Source: Dipetalonema caudispina (Eukaryota > Nematoda > Chromadorea > Rhabditida > Onchocercidae). Taken from it: 64,000 nt of DNA. This document shows, in pieces, positions 1 through 13,600 of the stretch. The notes under the pieces are model-generated. The model was not told the origin of the DNA and did no database searches. It worked only from the letters and a program-made list of their open reading frames with translations. Location: positions 2,501-66,500 of the forward strand of contig JABVXV010000281.1 of NCBI GenBank assembly GCA_013365325.1. The letters run 5' to 3'. Position numbers and translations under genes: made by a program. The number at the start of each line of letters is the position of its first letter. Position 1 is the stretch's first letter.

Positions 1-670
1 TAATGAAATGGTAATCATTTCATGCCATTTATATTTTACTTTATTTTCCGTACTATCCATACTTTATTTGATTTTCAGCTCATACCATACCTTTTTCAAA
101 AATATATTAATTAATTGCATTTTCAATCTATGCTATTTCTAAAACGCATTAACTAATTAATTAATTAGTACTTGCCATGTGTAGTAGTTATTATTTTACA
201 ATGATGTAAAAGATGAAAAGAATTTTATTAATATAGGTTTTCGTTTTTCTCGTTTTTTGGAAGAATTTTTATTCGACAATAAATTTTTCTAAATTTATTT
301 TAAATTATGCATTTTTTTTAGGAAAAATTTATAGGAAAAAATTATTGTCGACTTTTCCTTTTTTAACGATTGGTCGAATAAAGGAGGATTTTTTTAAGTA
401 AAGAATTGTATTTTATTAAATACTTTTAAAAAAGAGATCTTTGACATTTTTTATAAGCACATAATTGGATTTGATGTATAAAGAAGTATAGAGAAAAAAA
501 AGTATTGAAAAACATTTTTAATTAATTGAAATTATACTGAAAATACATTCATTAATTTTTTTTTGAATTCCATTCCAATCAATTTGTTGATTTCATCAAT
601 AAATTACAAAATAGGCAAACAAAACAAAACAAAAAGAAAAAAAGAAAAAAAAAAAAGGAAACAAAAAACA
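1..670. other. Intergenic, upstream of first gene
   Basis: AT-rich sequence with short homopolymers and no convincing exon. The purine-rich stretch just before position 671 is probably the 5' UTR or proximal upstream sequence of the next gene. I see nothing else. Confidence 0.6.
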
Positions 671-2212
671 ATGGCTGAAAGCGAATCAACAAATTACAAA
701 ATTGAGCAAAATGCTTGGCAAGAATTACGACGAACAATGAAATGCTTATCAGATCGACCATTTCAAATCATGTTTATTAGTATACAATTAATCATCATTA
801 ATTGTTCATTAATCATTGAAATTAGGACAATATCTTCATTGGTGCAACATTACTGAAAATTAAAAATCACATTTCTTGCTTAATTTAATTAATTGCAAAA
901 TTTGATGATTAATTTTGTTTGAGAATTTTAGAAGGAAATGAAAATAATGATTACTCTTATCTACAAAGCGAAATTACGCAATCTGAAAATACCACTCAAC
1001 CTGATTTGGTATTTTTTGCTTTCATTTGCCTATTTATTTCCAATTTTAAATTTTATCTTAAAATTAAAATTTTTTAATTTTTTTTTGAAAAAAAATAGAG
1101 TGATCATTATTGAGGAAAAGATTGGAAGTATATTGATTGTAATTAAAAGTATAACTAATCAAAGAAAAAAAAGAAATAAAATTAAAAATTTTTAACATTG
1201 TCGGAAATGAACAGATATCATCGTCTAATCTGAAGACAACCGCCAGTGATGGATTTGGAGAAAGTAGTCGAAATAATATGAGTGAAATAGAAAAACTGAT
1301 AGAATTACCGATGAAAATTCCATTATGTAATCGTGCAAGACATCTTCAAAGTAGTAATATTGCCCAACTTAATAATATCTTCAATACCGATACAAGAAGG
1401 GTTTCGACATTTATTTATGCTTACAATTAATCTTTTTTTTTCCATTATTTATTTACTTTTTATAATTATTTTTAAGTATATACAATATTTATATGGCTTA
1501 CATTAATTAGGAATATATTTAATGGAAGAAAATTGCTTTGCTTATTTTTAATCATTTATTTTTAAATAATCAATAATATATTTATGTTGTTTAAATTAGA
1601 AATATGAGACTAAAAGTTACAATTATGTAACTGATATTCAATTTAAAAAGAAATTGATACAAATTTTCTTACTTTTTTTTTTTTTTTTTGAAAGATAACT
1701 TTTGGGAATTAAATAAATAAACTAAGAAATGTATTTTGAAATTTTAATTCTCACACTAAAATTACTAATTAATGTGAAAGTTTTCAGACAATCGAATTAT
1801 CATCACATTGTAGAGATGTAATTAATAGAGAGCTTACATTTTGGCATGATCGGATACAATTTGAAATGAAACAGGTTAATACAATTCGATCTTTCATTCC
1901 TTTTTGACTTTTTTTTCTTTGAACTAAATAAAATCAATGGAATCTTTAATTGGTAATGATTTAATTTCAAATATGATATAATTTAATTGCACAATTATTC
2001 AAATAGTAATTAATTTTTCATCTTTGTAAAAATGTCACGAAGTGTTATCAATTTACATTTTTAAAATAATTATTTTCTTTTAGACAGATGCGATAATGGC
2101 AAATTTGTGTGCAAGGATGGAACGAATAAAAAGGCTTAATCGAGAGCTTCGTGAACTTTTAACATATTTTAAAGATGACACGGATAGTTCAGAAATTATG
2201 AGTGATCAGTGA
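671..2212 (+). CDS. Unrecognised 195-aa protein, five exons
   Basis: I do not recognise this gene. Exons 671-779, 932-1008, 1215-1400, 1788-1874 and 2084-2212 join in phase to 588 nt (195 aa) ending in TGA. The start is the ATG at 671 (MAESES...). The N-terminal exon carries a Trp and an Arg-rich stretch (WQELRRTMKCL). The middle exon is Ser/Asn-rich and hydrophilic. The last two exons are charged and probably helical (ERIKRLNRELRELLTYF), ending in an acidic tail. There is no signal peptide or clear membrane segment; the hydrophobic run after 779 in the same frame lies in the intron. Junctions are GT-AG, although the first donor (A|GTATAC) and third donor (AGG|GTTTCG) are weak. An AATAAA lies 143 nt past the stop. 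It is probably a small lineage-restricted soluble protein. Confidence 0.6.
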
Positions 2213-2354
2213 TAATGATTAAATCCTCTAAATTGAAATGTATTATAATCAATAGAAAACATCGATGATGCAATCCTTTCAATATCACAAATGTGATTTA
2301 ATCACTAAAATATGCATGCTAGTGATAATATTCTCTGATGCTAATCTTATAATC

Positions 2355-2360
2355 AATAAA
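2355..2360 (+). promoter_or_regulatory. Candidate polyadenylation signal of the 671-2212 gene
   Basis: A perfect AATAAA lies 143 nt downstream of the TGA at 2210-2212, at a plausible distance for a 3' UTR. Confidence 0.45.
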
Positions 2361-2543
2361 ACATATTCATCTTTTGCATGAAAATATCATCATTTTTTCA
2401 TTTGTATTAAATAAGATTTTGACTATAGCATGTTTATATGCAAATTACATCTGATATTGTAAATATAAAATGGATTATTTCAATTTCAATTCCATTCTTT
2501 ACTCATCATTCATTTTATCTGCTCAGTGAATTAACTTAAAGAA

Positions 2544-5500
2544 ATGTCGAAGTAAGTAAGTGAGTAAGAAAAGTAAACAAGATTAAATGGCTAGAGTAAA
2601 TTTAAAACTAATGGAAATAAATTTGTTAACAAATCTTCCTTCATCAAATATAATTTATTAATAAGAAATAAAAAATTAAAATTTACAAACTTTGTTTATA
2701 AACAAAACTATCGTATGAATTATTCCTATGATATTTGTAATAATTACATCATGATTGATACTGTACATATTTCCTACATATGTTCAGGAAATTTCAAGCA
2801 AAAAATACCACAGCAACAGATGCATCTTTAAAAAGTGCTAAATCGTCACTAACAAATTCATCCGTGAAATCGGTAGATGAAATATTTTTTATTTTTAATT
2901 TTTCCATTTTCCCTAAAACCTAACTAATTTACTATTTTTAACTTTCTTTTTTTTTTTTAAATTAATTTTACAATTTTATATAAATTATTGTCAAGTATTA
3001 CAAAAAAAAAAAAATGAAAAAAGATTGCTTTTGTAAAAATGTTTCTTCTATAAATATTACAAGCAAATAATTTCAATTAATTTTGATTGCAATGCTTTGG
3101 TAGTGTTACATTTTTATTTAATTACAAATAGTTACAGTTCAAAATTTCAAATAGTTATAGATACATTTTAAATTAGCATTTTAGATTTTCCTTTTTTCGA
3201 AAGTCTACTATGATGTCTTCAATAAAATTAGCTTAACAACAAAATTTTCATCTTAAAAGAAAAAAATTAACAAAAATAATAATATTGCGTCATATCGCAA
3301 GAAAAGTTTTGTTAAATTTCAAGAATGGACAATTATTGGAAACTTTTTCCATCTCATCCTATTTCTTCCTGATAATAAATCTTTTTTAGAAATCTTTTGT
3401 AATCTTTGTTATCAGAGTCATTTTTTTTTTTTTTTCATATTTCAAAATCAACAATTTCTACTTCTCGAGACAGTTTTGATTCTCGAAGGTGAGAAGTTTT
3501 TCCCTTTTCTTTATATTATGTCATTTTGCGATACTTTGATGACATTCGAAATAGGACTTATTATGATATCAATTAATATAACTGTATTAAAATGAATGCA
3601 AATTTTACACTGAATAAATTGATTTGATAAAATATTTTTATCAATACAACATGAAAATTATTACTCTTTCCCACTCTCTCTCTCCCTTTTATTTTCTTAC
3701 TTTGTTAGTAGTATTTATATTTTATTTTAGCAGTATAATTAGCATTTACTGTAATTAACATATTTAGCATTTAATTGCATTTTACTATATTTTTATGTGT
3801 ATTTTAATAAATAAAACACTTTTAAGCAGCAAAGGTAAATGGGCATTTTTGAGACCAACTATGGCAGGTTTGTATTATTATCATTTTGACATAATCTCAA
3901 TTTATTGCTTATTGATAGCGTTATGCTAGAAACTTTTACTGCAACATTATGACAGGATAAAATACATCAAACAATTCAATGAAATAGATCACGTTGCTTA
4001 ACGTGGATTAAATTGTATCTTAGTTAATGTGTTAAAGTTATCAATAAATTGCTACAAAATTTAACATATGCTGAAAATTTATATTTAATCAAATATCACT
4101 TATTGATAATCTAAGATTTTGTTTATTATTGCCTATTATCGGCTGCAATCATTTGCAATTTTAGATAGTTTCATCCATTATCCATAATATCTGAATTGAT
4201 TAAATTTTTTGTTTACATTAATGGATGAATAATTTAGGTTTTTCAAGAGGAACTGCTAAAAAATCTTCACGATATGATATCAACAAAAATTTTTTCACCA
4301 AAGTACATTTATATTTACTTTTAATTTCACTTTATTAAATTTAGTACAAATAAGTTAACTTTGTTTTTCAAAATTACGAATAATAACTAATTATTTTGCC
4401 AATTCATTAATATTCTCATATATTAATTTTGCACTATGTTGAACTCAAAATAAGAAAATTTTAATGGATGAATTTATTTGTTATTAAAATTTTTTGGAAA
4501 ATGAAACAAAAATCTAAATTTGAATTTCTAACTTTTATAAAAGTTGGTTTAAAGTTTTAAACTTAATTATTGTTTTTTTTTCAGTTGGATGAAAAAAAGC
4601 TCTTTGAAGGTTTTTTTTTTTTTTTTTTGTTTTGATGATATTTATATATATGCAATGCATACTTCGTAATTATATTGGAAAAATTTCAATAATACAAAGT
4701 TAAATTCAATAACTAAATATTGAAAAGTAATAAATCTGCAATGCGAGAATAATTGTGACAATAAGTTTACTTATAGGATGCCGTAATACGAAAAATCTGA
4801 AATCAAAATCGCAAGTAAGTATTGTAGTTTTATTTCAATACCTTTACATAAATAATTGTTCAAAACAATAACAAGGGAAAAAGTATTTGGCAGATTTTAA
4901 ACAAGAATGAATGATAATAATAAATGATAATTAATTACAGGAATTAAGCAAATCTAAATCAGTGCAGTTGAAATCAAGCAGTATAACCTATAATATCAGC
5001 GATTATGTTGATGTTAGATCAATTTTCATCATTTTCAACAATTTAGGCTTATAAATAAATCTTACCTTCCATCATATTTTATATATTCTTTCTTTTTTTT
5101 TAAAAAAAAAAAAATTATTTAAAATTTCAGAATAGAATAACTTTATCAATTGTAATCTATTCTTAATATTAAATTATGAATTAAAATTTGCCATAGATTA
5201 ACCAGTTATTCATTAACATTTGACCAAAAGGTTTAGCATAATCTTAAGCAACTTTTAATTACTATTTTCCATCATCATTGTTACTTCAATTGAATATGAT
5301 CGATAATTGTAGAAATGATTGCATGCATGCAACAATAATCTTTTTACTAATTTTTAGCAATTATATTTAATCACAATGAATTTTATTCATAGATTGCTTG
5401 GATAAAATTTGCATGCTTAATCATTTGCATGCACAATCATTTGCATGCATGATTACTATTATGTTTGAATTAATTTTTAAATTTCAAATATTTCAGCATT

Positions 5501-8500
5501 TCATGTATCAAATAACGAATGATAGCTTAAAATTCGATAATCAAATTATTTAAAATATATATATATATATATATTTTTTTCATTTTTAGAATGAGACTGA
5601 TATCGGAAATGTCACACATGCATTTGCAATAATTCTACCAGAATATTTGGTCAAATGTACTGATGAGGTTTTATCGTTTCTTTCTTTTTAATTTATCAGA
5701 TTATTCCTAAGGTTGATTTGTTATTTTGAATTTACTTTTAATTTTATCATTTTTCATCTCTTTATATATCTTTTCAGTGATAAAGTTCAAAAGTTTAATA
5801 GTAATGGTTTAAATTTACAATCGAAAATATACTTATTTTTCTTGTAAATTTAATTAAATTTAATTTTTCAACGAAAATAAAATTTGATATTATTTTTGCA
5901 ATTAATAAATTTCAAAATATGCTTGCATTATTTTTACTACTATTCTATTATTTCAATTAAAATTATTTCCTGGAATATTTTAGTGTGATACGATATATGA
6001 AAAAATTGAAGATAAAATACGACCAGTATATTTTCCCTTTTCATTACATAATCGTATTGATGATGTGAGTTGGAGTTTTTTTTTTTTTTTTTTTTTTTCA
6101 CATTTGCAAAATTTGATGAAGTTTTCGAAATTATTTTTTCATTTTTGAAAAGTTTATCTTCAAATAAATTGCTATGGAGGAGGTATAATGGAAAAAATTG
6201 AAGAAAAATTAGAGTTGCATGGTATAAAATAAAAATAAATTTAAAATATCAAAAAAATAAGATTAATGATATACGTAAAAAAAAAACGTAGCAAATAATG
6301 CTGATAAATGTTAATGATAACAAAAATATTAACAGATTTATGGAAATTCAAAGATAATACAATTAATTTAAAGATACCATTTCAAATATGATAGATTAAA
6401 TTTCATATTATTATCATTCTTTTTTTTTTTTTTTTTTGCATCATTTATATGTTGAGAAAAATACCGTTACTAATATAATAAAAAATACAAAGAACCGTTT
6501 CAGGAAATGAAAATGAAAAAAAGAAATTGATAATATTAAATTATATGTAATACATTTGATGCACATACTTAAATTATTTGCTAAAATTATTGCTTAATAA
6601 CTTTAATGCTTGTGAAATATTTTTAAAAGACTAATAATAAGGAAGTATTTCTATCAATTCATTCTCTCTCATAAAGGAGGTAACAATTTTTGAACGAATT
6701 AATACGGTAACACGTCCGGTTCATACCGGAATAAAAACTCGGAAGCTCAAAACGGTGGAACAACCATCACGGACAACAGTCGAGGTATGTATATCAGTTC
6801 ACATCTAATTCATTAATCATTTATAGCTTTTCAGGTGCGATTTATTAAAGTATGAACTTAAATTACTAATTTTCAAGTTTAATTTTCGAATTTAGATTAC
6901 TACAAATGTTATCTTCTAAATGTTAATGCATTTTCAAATTTTTCTTTTACTCATCACCAATTTAAATTATTATAATTGACATGTTAAAAGAAATATTTGA
7001 TAATTTAAAATGACAATTTGATTATTAACAACGGTTAACATTTCAACCACAAACTATCAATGGCATAAGTTTAAAATGTCATAAGATATTTAGGTTGTTG
7101 GAAAGAAAAACATTATCATGAAAGATATGCATGGTACAAAGATACGTGTCGTAGCAACAATTCGGAAGGGTGGTGATGATAATCCGCTTGCAAATGTAGT
7201 AGCCAATAAATTTCCGGTTGTTAAATATGATAAATTGATAAGTAAATTAAGTAAGAAGCCAATGGGAAGTGTAATGGAAACATGGGAAGATCAATATGGG
7301 AATAAAATTACGCTAACGGATGATTTAAAAAAGTTAAAAGTTACAACAGAAGAAGCATTACGTAAGAATGAAGATAAGGAAGTGATAGAAAGACGTGTAA
7401 AACACGTAGCTAAAATGGTTGCTATTTCTAAACAAGATGCAATATATAAAAAAGAATTAAAAAAAGCAAAAACGAAATCAGATGCTAATGAAATGGATCA
7501 TCATAAACTTCTCAATATACTTAAAGCATCCAAAAAGGATGAATTGGATATACAATATACACAATGTTATTTTTGTTTATTAATTAACTAATTTATCCAT
7601 TTTTTCATTTACTAATTAATTGGATATAATTAAGTTTTCTAGCAGCATTCATTTATTTTAAATTTTTTGAAACGATTATAAATGACTCGTTGCGGTAAGT
7701 TTTTTTTTTTTTTTTTTTTGCATATAGATTTAGATTTGAAATTAAAATTTGTTAACTTCTATTTCTATTTTTAGATTCGGATGATTTAACATCAGGAAGA
7801 AATTTAAGTGGTAATTAATTTCATACCAAATTTAAGAACTAATTTTTATATTAACCATTTTTATAATATGTACTATACGATAGCTTATCACTGTTATCTC
7901 CTTCAATAACAATTTATCAAAATATGTTATCGTAATTAAGCATATAATTTTATTTCAATGAAATTTATTTATTTCATCTAAGCACTAATAGCTAATAAAT
8001 AATATTTGGAATTTTGAATCATTTGCATTACTATCAGAATTTGATAACAATTGGAACTATTTTCAATTCTCATTGATAAATTACTGAAAGGGAAATGAAG
8101 TTTTTGTCAAAATGTAGTCGTAAAATGTTGAAATTTTTTTAAGAGAGAAAAATGAGAAAAGAATTTTCAATTATTCTTTAAATAGAGATTGAAAATTTTC
8201 TGCCAATATTTCAATAATATTAATAAGTGAGCAATACTTGTGATATTAATTGTAGAAATCAAAAAGACGGGAAAAACAACGAAAACAATACCAAAAAAAC
8301 AAATAATTAAGCAATCGAAAGTATCAACAAAGCAAATGAAAGTGTCACCATCAAAATTAGCATCAGTACAAATTTCAATTTCAACAATTCCAAGCACATT
8401 TCAACAACTACAAGTACCACAAGTTAAACAATCCGAGATAGAGCTTAGCCCAGTTAGCCAACAAAAAATGACAGGAAAAGAAGGAAGCAATGAAGTTGAT

Positions 8501-8872
8501 AAGGTAAATTGGTTAATTAATTATTAATAACTAATAATAATACGAAATAAAAAGAAGATAAAAAATGTTGGAATCGATTGCTTACCATATTATGTAAAAT
8601 AATATCATAATTTGCATCATTCAATAAGCAATATTCCGTAAGATACGCTTACTCATCACGTACGTCTTCGTACGTTAATTTTTAAATTACATTTGATGTT
8701 CTGTTTATTATACGTGAAAGATTAGAATAAAACGAGCCAAGAAATGAACGAAGATGAACAAGCAATAAGCGAATATTTGACAACACCGATGGATTATTAT
8801 CTAAATGGTCAATTGGTAAGCCGACCATTACCGGAGGATGAAACTCCATACAAGCTTGGTGATCGATCTTGA
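2544..8872 (+). CDS. Unrecognised Lys-rich 462-aa protein, twelve small exons
   Basis: I do not recognise this gene. Exons 2544-2551, 2788-2872, 4585-4609, 4777-4814, 4941-5006, 5590-5667, 5984-6064, 6680-6784, 7094-7565, 7775-7810, 8256-8503 and 8726-8872 join in frame to 1389 nt ending in TGA. The first coding exon is only 8 nt (ATG TCG AA). The protein begins MSKKFQAKNTTATD. The N-terminal third is Ser/Lys-rich. A central segment (exons 7094-7565) is highly charged, with repeated Lys/Glu runs likely to form a long helix. A Thr/Lys/Gln-rich low-complexity linker follows (8256-8503), then an acidic tail. No signal peptide or membrane helix is seen. Introns reach about 1.7 kb and are full of poly-A/T. 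Extra microexons inside the large introns cannot be excluded. The chained phases across twelve junctions make the gene itself likely. Confidence 0.65.
5407..5446. repeat. Three octamer-like sites at 16-bp spacing
   Basis: ATTTGCAT occurs at 5407-5414, 5423-5430 and 5439-5446, each followed by GC to give ATTTGCATGC, with an exact 16-bp period. ATTTGCAT is the reverse complement of the classical POU octamer ATGCAAAT. It lies in the intron between exons 4941-5006 and 5590-5667 of the unrecognised 462-aa gene. Related GCATGCATGC sequence lies about 100 bp upstream. This may be a short tandem repeat, an enhancer, or both. Confidence 0.55.
5555..5574. repeat. (AT)n microsatellite
   Basis: About ten AT dinucleotides inside an intron, just before the acceptor of exon 5590-5667. 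Confidence 0.9.
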
Positions 8873-10625
8873 AATACAATAATTGATTGGACAATGATTT
8901 GACTTGAATTGAAATTCTTATTAAATGATTCGAATTAATCTTTCATTCCTACTTATCATATAAATGATATTAATTAGTATCTGAAAATTTTAAATATTAC
9001 TAAATTTCAAACTACTGCATTCTTTTTTGTTTACCATGGAATTTCTTTGCTTTGTCATAATTTTGAGTAAATATCATATAAAAATTTTCCAATTAGTAAT
9101 ATCAACATTATCAAATATAACAAATTACGACGTTTATTTTTATGATAAACAAAATTTTCACAATATTTCAAATTTTATTATTGTATTTTTGAGATTAAGC
9201 ATAAATCGAAGAAAATTGACCTTTCGAAAATTTCCCTAAGGATCAATTCTTAGTTTTACGAAAATGAAAGAAACATGAAAAAATTCTTATTTTATTTATC
9301 AATCTTTTCTTACTTACTCTTTAAATTAACTAATTAATTAACATCGTAAAGGTAGAAAAATTTGCATACAATAAATGACAAACTTCTTGAATCAAATTTT
9401 CAATTTTGCCAAGAATAATTAAGGAAAAGAATTTCATTCATCATTTAACTCAGAAGTAATTATATTGCTCAGATTAATTAGTGAATAGTTATACGGAACA
9501 ATGTACCTTTTATAGGTGTTAATAAATATGTGGTGAATGACAGACTGTAATATATGCAAATTACGGAGAGAATTTTTCCCTTATATAATTTTATAATAAG
9601 ATAAAGGTTACAAATACAAAAAGGTTACAATTTACCTAATTTGGTGAGTATAATTTTGATTTTATTTTAATTTACATCATTCATTTAATGTTTGTATTAT
9701 TTGTGAGAACAATAAAAAACAAAATTTTTTTTCATTTTTCATTTATTTCAAACTGTACTAATCATATTTTAATATGTTACAAAAATATATTTATTAGAAA
9801 ATAAGGTAAGAAAATGTAACTGTTAAATGTAAATATGAAATTTCATCCTGAAATTTCTAAAATTTCTACAAACAAAAAAAAAATTCTATGAGACGACAAT
9901 TTTCACTATGACCTCATCATGTTTAACTTTCTCAACCAAGGTATAAACCCGAAAAATAATGTATAATTAGTATATAATTGTGAAGAGATGATTGGAGGAG
10001 GGATGAAGAGATTGTAATTTTATCACTTTGATTTCTGGCTTGAAAGGTTACTTAGAAGGTTGGTAAATACTTACTCCACTATAATTCGCATTCTTCCACT
10101 ATATCCTTGAAATTATTCTGATGTAAAATTAAAAATTTTGCTTGGTACTCATTTCGTTTTGACGTATTTGTACATTCTAAGTAACATTACAATGTGATGA
10201 CAAAAACCTTCCAAAATAATAGACAATGGAATAAAATTAAACTTTTACTCACGCTACTCTTTCCATTTCTTCCTTTACGATTAAAATTATCATTATGCTA
10301 AAAATGTTTTCAAGTGTTATTCCAAATCGCCACAATTGTAATTTCTTTTTTAATTTATTTTTTTAAAATCTTTTAGTCTTTATTCTCATCCATTTTGATA
10401 GGTACATGATTATACATAACAGTGAAATATGATCATATGTATCCAATAGTGCTTTATGAATCTATTATAGTTACATGTTCTTTCAATAAGGTCATATTAA
10501 TAATTGTCATATTGGTTATAGTCGTGATACTGATAAGGTAATGCTAAATTGGTCGTTCAAATTGTATGTTATATGTGTCGTGTCGTAATAATCGTTTATT
10601 GATAGGAATTATCCTGGCTGGTGCG
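8873..10625. other. Intergenic, 1.75 kb, no gene seen
   Basis: AT-rich sequence without any chain of splice-compatible exons. The single open frame at 9027-9239 is Phe/Ile/Asn-rich, as expected of AT-rich noncoding DNA. A TTGATAG acceptor-like site at about 10600 just precedes the next start codon and may be a trans-splice or cis 5' UTR acceptor. Confidence 0.55.
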
Positions 10626-13600
10626 ATGCTTCAACAAACGAAAACGTCCACCGCTTCCAGGACTGTTAGTTTCCTTTTATGAAAGTTATTAGTAAATTTG
10701 TTTGATTGAGAAAATTGATGAAGATGATGGATAATGCTTAAACAGTGGTAAATATCGGTAGACAGAACGGTAGAAACGATAGATACTAAGTTAGAAATTA
10801 CGGTTTTTAAGAAATGTAGATATCATGTTACTGAGATCGCATGCATTAATAACAAAGGTAATAAATTTACATTTGAAATTTTAGAATCAGTTGAAACGTG
10901 ACGTGAAACTGATGCAAGAAATGGAACAAGAGACAGCGAAAATTCTGAGCCCAGTATTTNNNNNNNNNNNNNNNNNNNNNNNNNNNNNNNNNNNNNNNNN
11001 NNNNNNNNNNNNNNNNNNNNNNNNNNNNNNNNNNNNNNNNNNNNNNNNNNNNNNNNNNNGCATGCATTAATAACAAAGGTAATAAATTTACATTTGAAAT
11101 TTTAGAATCAGTTGAAACGTGACGTGAAACTGATGCAAGAAATGGAACAAGAGACAGCGAAAATTCTGAGCCCAGTATTTAATGATGCGGTTTGGCTGAA
11201 TAGAGCATACTTGATGTTAAAGGTAATTATTTCTAAAAATAGAGTAAATATCATGGAATATGAAAAGATGTTTTGTAGAAGTAATGCATGTGTGTATCTT
11301 TAGATCTTGCGGAAAAATGAGATACAGTGGAAGCTTTTGTTCCTACTAGGTTAGGAATTAGATTTATGATATCTTATGATACTGTTAGAATTTTATCAGA
11401 ACTTGTCTACCCTTATTTTCAGGGACAGAATTTGCCAGAAAGCGAAGGACGTTTCAAAACTTTAGTTTTGGTATTGAATGGACGAATCAGGCATTCATTG
11501 AAGCTTTCATTCGATGTCGGGACTTTGCATACTGCCAAAATCTTCACCTATATACTTGAGTGAGTCCGTAGTCTGTTCCACTATCTTGCAGAGCGAAGGA
11601 TTTGGCATGATTCTAGTCTTCTTCACCATCGTACCTGTTTCAAAACTCTAGAAATATTACAGTAGTAACACGGGAAAACATAACAGAAAAGAAATGAAAG
11701 CGATTTATTCTGTGTCTACTTATTGCTTTATTGTAGATTGGACGCCTTAATCAGAGAAGGAACGGAACTTCCTCGCACTCCATCTTTGGATCACTTCCAG
11801 TCCTTTGCTAAAGGCATTTTATTCCGTAGTGTCGGCGATACATTCCTTCTGTTGCACAATGCAGTAATATTATTTGATCTGTATTTACTTTTTTATAGTC
11901 TTTTTTCGTCTTAAATGACTTTATTTATCTAAAGCAAAACGAATTTGATTAGACTGTGAGAAATGATCTCATTTTACAGTGACTTTATGATTTTATACTT
12001 TTTTTACTTTTTTTTTTCTGTAAATTTTCTGCTTCAGGAAAAAGGAAGCAAGATGTACGAAGAGTTGGCATTTGTCAGTTACTCGATTGCATATGATATT
12101 TTTCACAAAGCATCACCTGTATCACCTCTGCTTGCTGCCATCTTTGTGCTCGAAACATTCATATTGCGTACACTTCTTCAGAAGTTCAATAGAGTCAAAT
12201 TATCCAATCCCACAACACAATCGGTACTTTGTTCATTCAGTAGTTCATAGAATTATTAATTTGCTGATATTGTTTCGTGAAATTTTATGGCTAAGTGTAC
12301 CCATTATTCGAAAGAAGACTAGTAAATTTTGTCTAAAATAAAAAGGTTCACAGATTATTTTTATTGAAATAATTAAAATAAGAATGAGTATGTTGTGAAG
12401 CTGGAATCAGTGTACTGTAAGAATCTAAATTGCTGCACTTTAGGTTGGAGAACGTTTGTATACTGCATGTAACGGTATTTCCATATCACGTTCTAAATCA
12501 TTTATGGTTTCAATAAATTCGGTGCCAAGCACTCATGAAACGCATGGTATAGAACAGAACAAAATCAATAGTGAGAATTGCTTTCATCATTTTATAATGA
12601 TTCTTTTTATATTTATGATATTACAGTTTGAATTTTTTAGAATTTTATTTGATATTCTCTGGTATAGTCTTTCAAATAATTATTTTAAAGTCTTCGTTTT
12701 CGTATGCTCTTTTTATCTTTGCAAACTTCGATGTCTTATTTGTTGAAATCATTGGTTTGCTTTAGCCTTGTGCGTGGACTTGACCTTATTGATGGTTCTT
12801 AGTTCTCACCAGGCTTATAGAAATTTTCATTTCTATGGAGAAAGTTGCATAAAATAACCTGTCGTGTATTCAATTCTTTTATCTTTCAGGACTGATCACT
12901 TTAGTGGATAAAAACGATTTTTTGATTAACTTGTTATGGCTTTTAGCTTACAGCAGGGACATGCGTGATAATGGTAAGTGAATATATCGTTTGATGTAAT
13001 ATCTGAGTGTAGTCCTCCTCATTGACACCGTGTAATTGCTATAATTTTGAATGGAAAAATTCATATCCATTAGTTAGTTTTGTGAATCGTGGAACTACCA
13101 GTACTCACCAGTTTCAGCTTCCTTCTTGGATATTTTCCTGAGAAATATACCCGCCGAGGCTTCTGATGATGATCTGCAATCATTTACATTGTCGTCACTT
13201 AGCAGAATTGATGCAAAAGTATGTTTTGTGAACCCTTATTTGAGATGAGTGAAATGTTTTTGAAGTCATGAGGGTAATTTTATTGCACGATTAAATGTTT
13301 TATATAAAGTTTTTTGACTGAGCAATTCATTTAGGTGCTGCTGTTAGGAGCAGCAAAATGGTCAGAGCTGTGCACATCTCATGGGCAGAAATATGGTACT
13401 CCCAGTTTGGATATTCTACCACCATTAGCATTTACACAACCTAGTTATATGGTGCTCAATTTCTGGAATTTACTGGTGTCTTTCATCAATAAGGAAACAC
13501 GGTGAGACGTTTTCAGTATTTCCTTCTGATATATAATTTGTCAGTGGAAGTACTTCATTCAATAATTTTGTTTTGCCTTCATCAAATCTGACCTGATTAA

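Noticed and set aside
9027..9239. 70-aa plus-strand open frame
   Set aside because: Phe/Ile/Asn-rich composition typical of AT-rich noncoding DNA, with no flanking compatible exons.
11423..11438. TTTTCAG acceptor for exon 4 of the 724-aa gene
   Set aside because: The site is stronger, but after phase-1 exon 3 it leads into a frame that ends in TGA at the next donor. TTGCCAG at 11438 keeps the frame. The choice still needs cDNA.
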